This document shows positions 63,725 to 64,000 of a DNA stretch of 64,000 bases, in pieces. Position numbers and translations under genes: made by a program. Position 1 is the stretch's first letter. Each line of letters begins with the position of its first letter. The DNA is from Desulfosarcina sp. OttesenSCG-928-A07 (GTDB taxonomy: Bacteria; Desulfobacterota; Desulfobacteria; Desulfobacterales; Desulfosarcinaceae). Under the pieces are notes generated by a model that did no database searches, had not been told where the DNA came from, and saw nothing but the letters and a program-made list of their open reading frames with translations. The stretch is from the NCBI GenBank assembly GCA_030267325.1, contig JAJDJS010000006.1:1-64000 (forward strand), read 5' to 3'.

Positions 63725-64000
63725 CTACCGATAATTCCGGTAATCCACGCCGAATTTTTTTGCCTTGTAGGAAAATATCCGGACCGTGGTTTTAAGGGCC
63801 TCGGCCGCCAAAGTAATGTTCCCCCGGGTATTTTTTAAAGCATCAATCATCATCTCCCGCTCCAGGGCCGCCACTGCCGCTTCAAGGGAAAAATCGGAAA
63901 ACGTGCCGCTTTCTTTTCCGGTCTGAAGACTCGGCGGCAGATGGTAGCTGTGAATCGCCCCTTCCTCGCACAGCAGCACGGCCCGCTCCATACAATTTTC
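63725..64000 (-). CDS. Fis-type C-terminus of a sigma-54-dependent regulator (partial)
   Basis: The visible 92 codons read ENCMERAVLLCEEGAIHSYH, ending the AAA+ domain, then a Fis-type helix-turn-helix: ALEREMMIDALKNTRGN, ITLAAEALKTTVRIFSY and KAKKFGVDYRNYR. This is the end of an NtrC-family activator. The frame is open to the window edge; the gene continues beyond it. Its target cannot be told. Confidence 0.87.
   Translation of the reverse strand, partial: ENCMERAVLLCEEGAIHSYHLPPSLQTGKESGTFSDFSLEAAVAALEREMMIDALKNTRGNITLAAEALKTTVRIFSYKAKKFGVDYRNYR

Overview
The window looks like chromosome of a Gram-negative sulfate-reducer-type bacterium, most likely Desulfobacterota (Desulfobacterales-like). 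This rests on gene content: many acyl-CoA ligases and CoA-handling enzymes, a feoAB operon with a DUF4198 protein and a Cys-rich FeoB companion, citramalate synthase, an OYE/2,4-dienoyl-CoA reductase-type flavoenzyme, and LPS or outer-membrane genes. No rRNA or core ribosomal operon is present to settle the placement. About 48 protein genes or gene pieces, one tRNA, several terminators and several decayed mobile or duplicated fragments can be supported.

Region by region. 1-6306 (minus): a carboxyltransferase, acetoacetyl-CoA synthetase, a DUF6125-like protein and a cut-off acyl-CoA ligase, probably for acyl-chain or leucine-type breakdown. 6708-16191: an acetyl-CoA hydrolase/transferase fused to GNAT, a secreted ATP-type DNA ligase, a small winged-helix-like protein, a PreP-like M16 protease and GlnE. 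16457-20603: an acyl-CoA ligase, tRNA-Arg(CCT), and leuCD. 20645-23407: a DMT transporter, an isochorismatase-fold hydrolase, and a ComEA-like HhH protein. 23754-30721: a long feo operon (feoA, feoB, two exported proteins, a Cys-rich membrane peptide, an ABC ATPase and a membrane partner). 30866-33004: RarD-like transporter, MNT/HEPN toxin-antitoxin pair, IS3 remnant.

33090-44154 (minus) is the main metabolic block: promoter, a leader peptide very rich in Ile/Val/Leu, a terminator hairpin, then ilvD-ilvB-ilvN-ilvC-cimA-[AAA ATPase-DUF4276]-leuA and a strong terminator. The layout reads as a transcription-attenuated branched-chain amino acid operon into which a two-gene, defence-like cassette has been inserted.

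44326-48260: DUF192, YqgE/AlgH, a small Cys-rich ORF and a dynamin-like GTPase. 48610-59485 looks like an accessory segment: a divergent LysR regulator and a four-gene minus-strand operon (periplasmic adaptor, RND pump, a protein with a DAC/DisA-like but probably inactive domain, and a PagL-like lipid A deacylase), then ftsH, a family-8 glycosyltransferase, and a decayed second copy of the lysR-ftsH junction cut by an IS remnant. 59763-64000: khpA, a flavoenzyme reductase, an M24 peptidase and the C-terminus of a sigma-54-type regulator.

Most informative are the attenuator-like leader before ilvD, the efflux/lipid A/DAC-like operon, the cassette inside the ilv-leu operon, and the lysR-ftsH duplication scar. 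All calls come from reading the sequence; no database searches were run.
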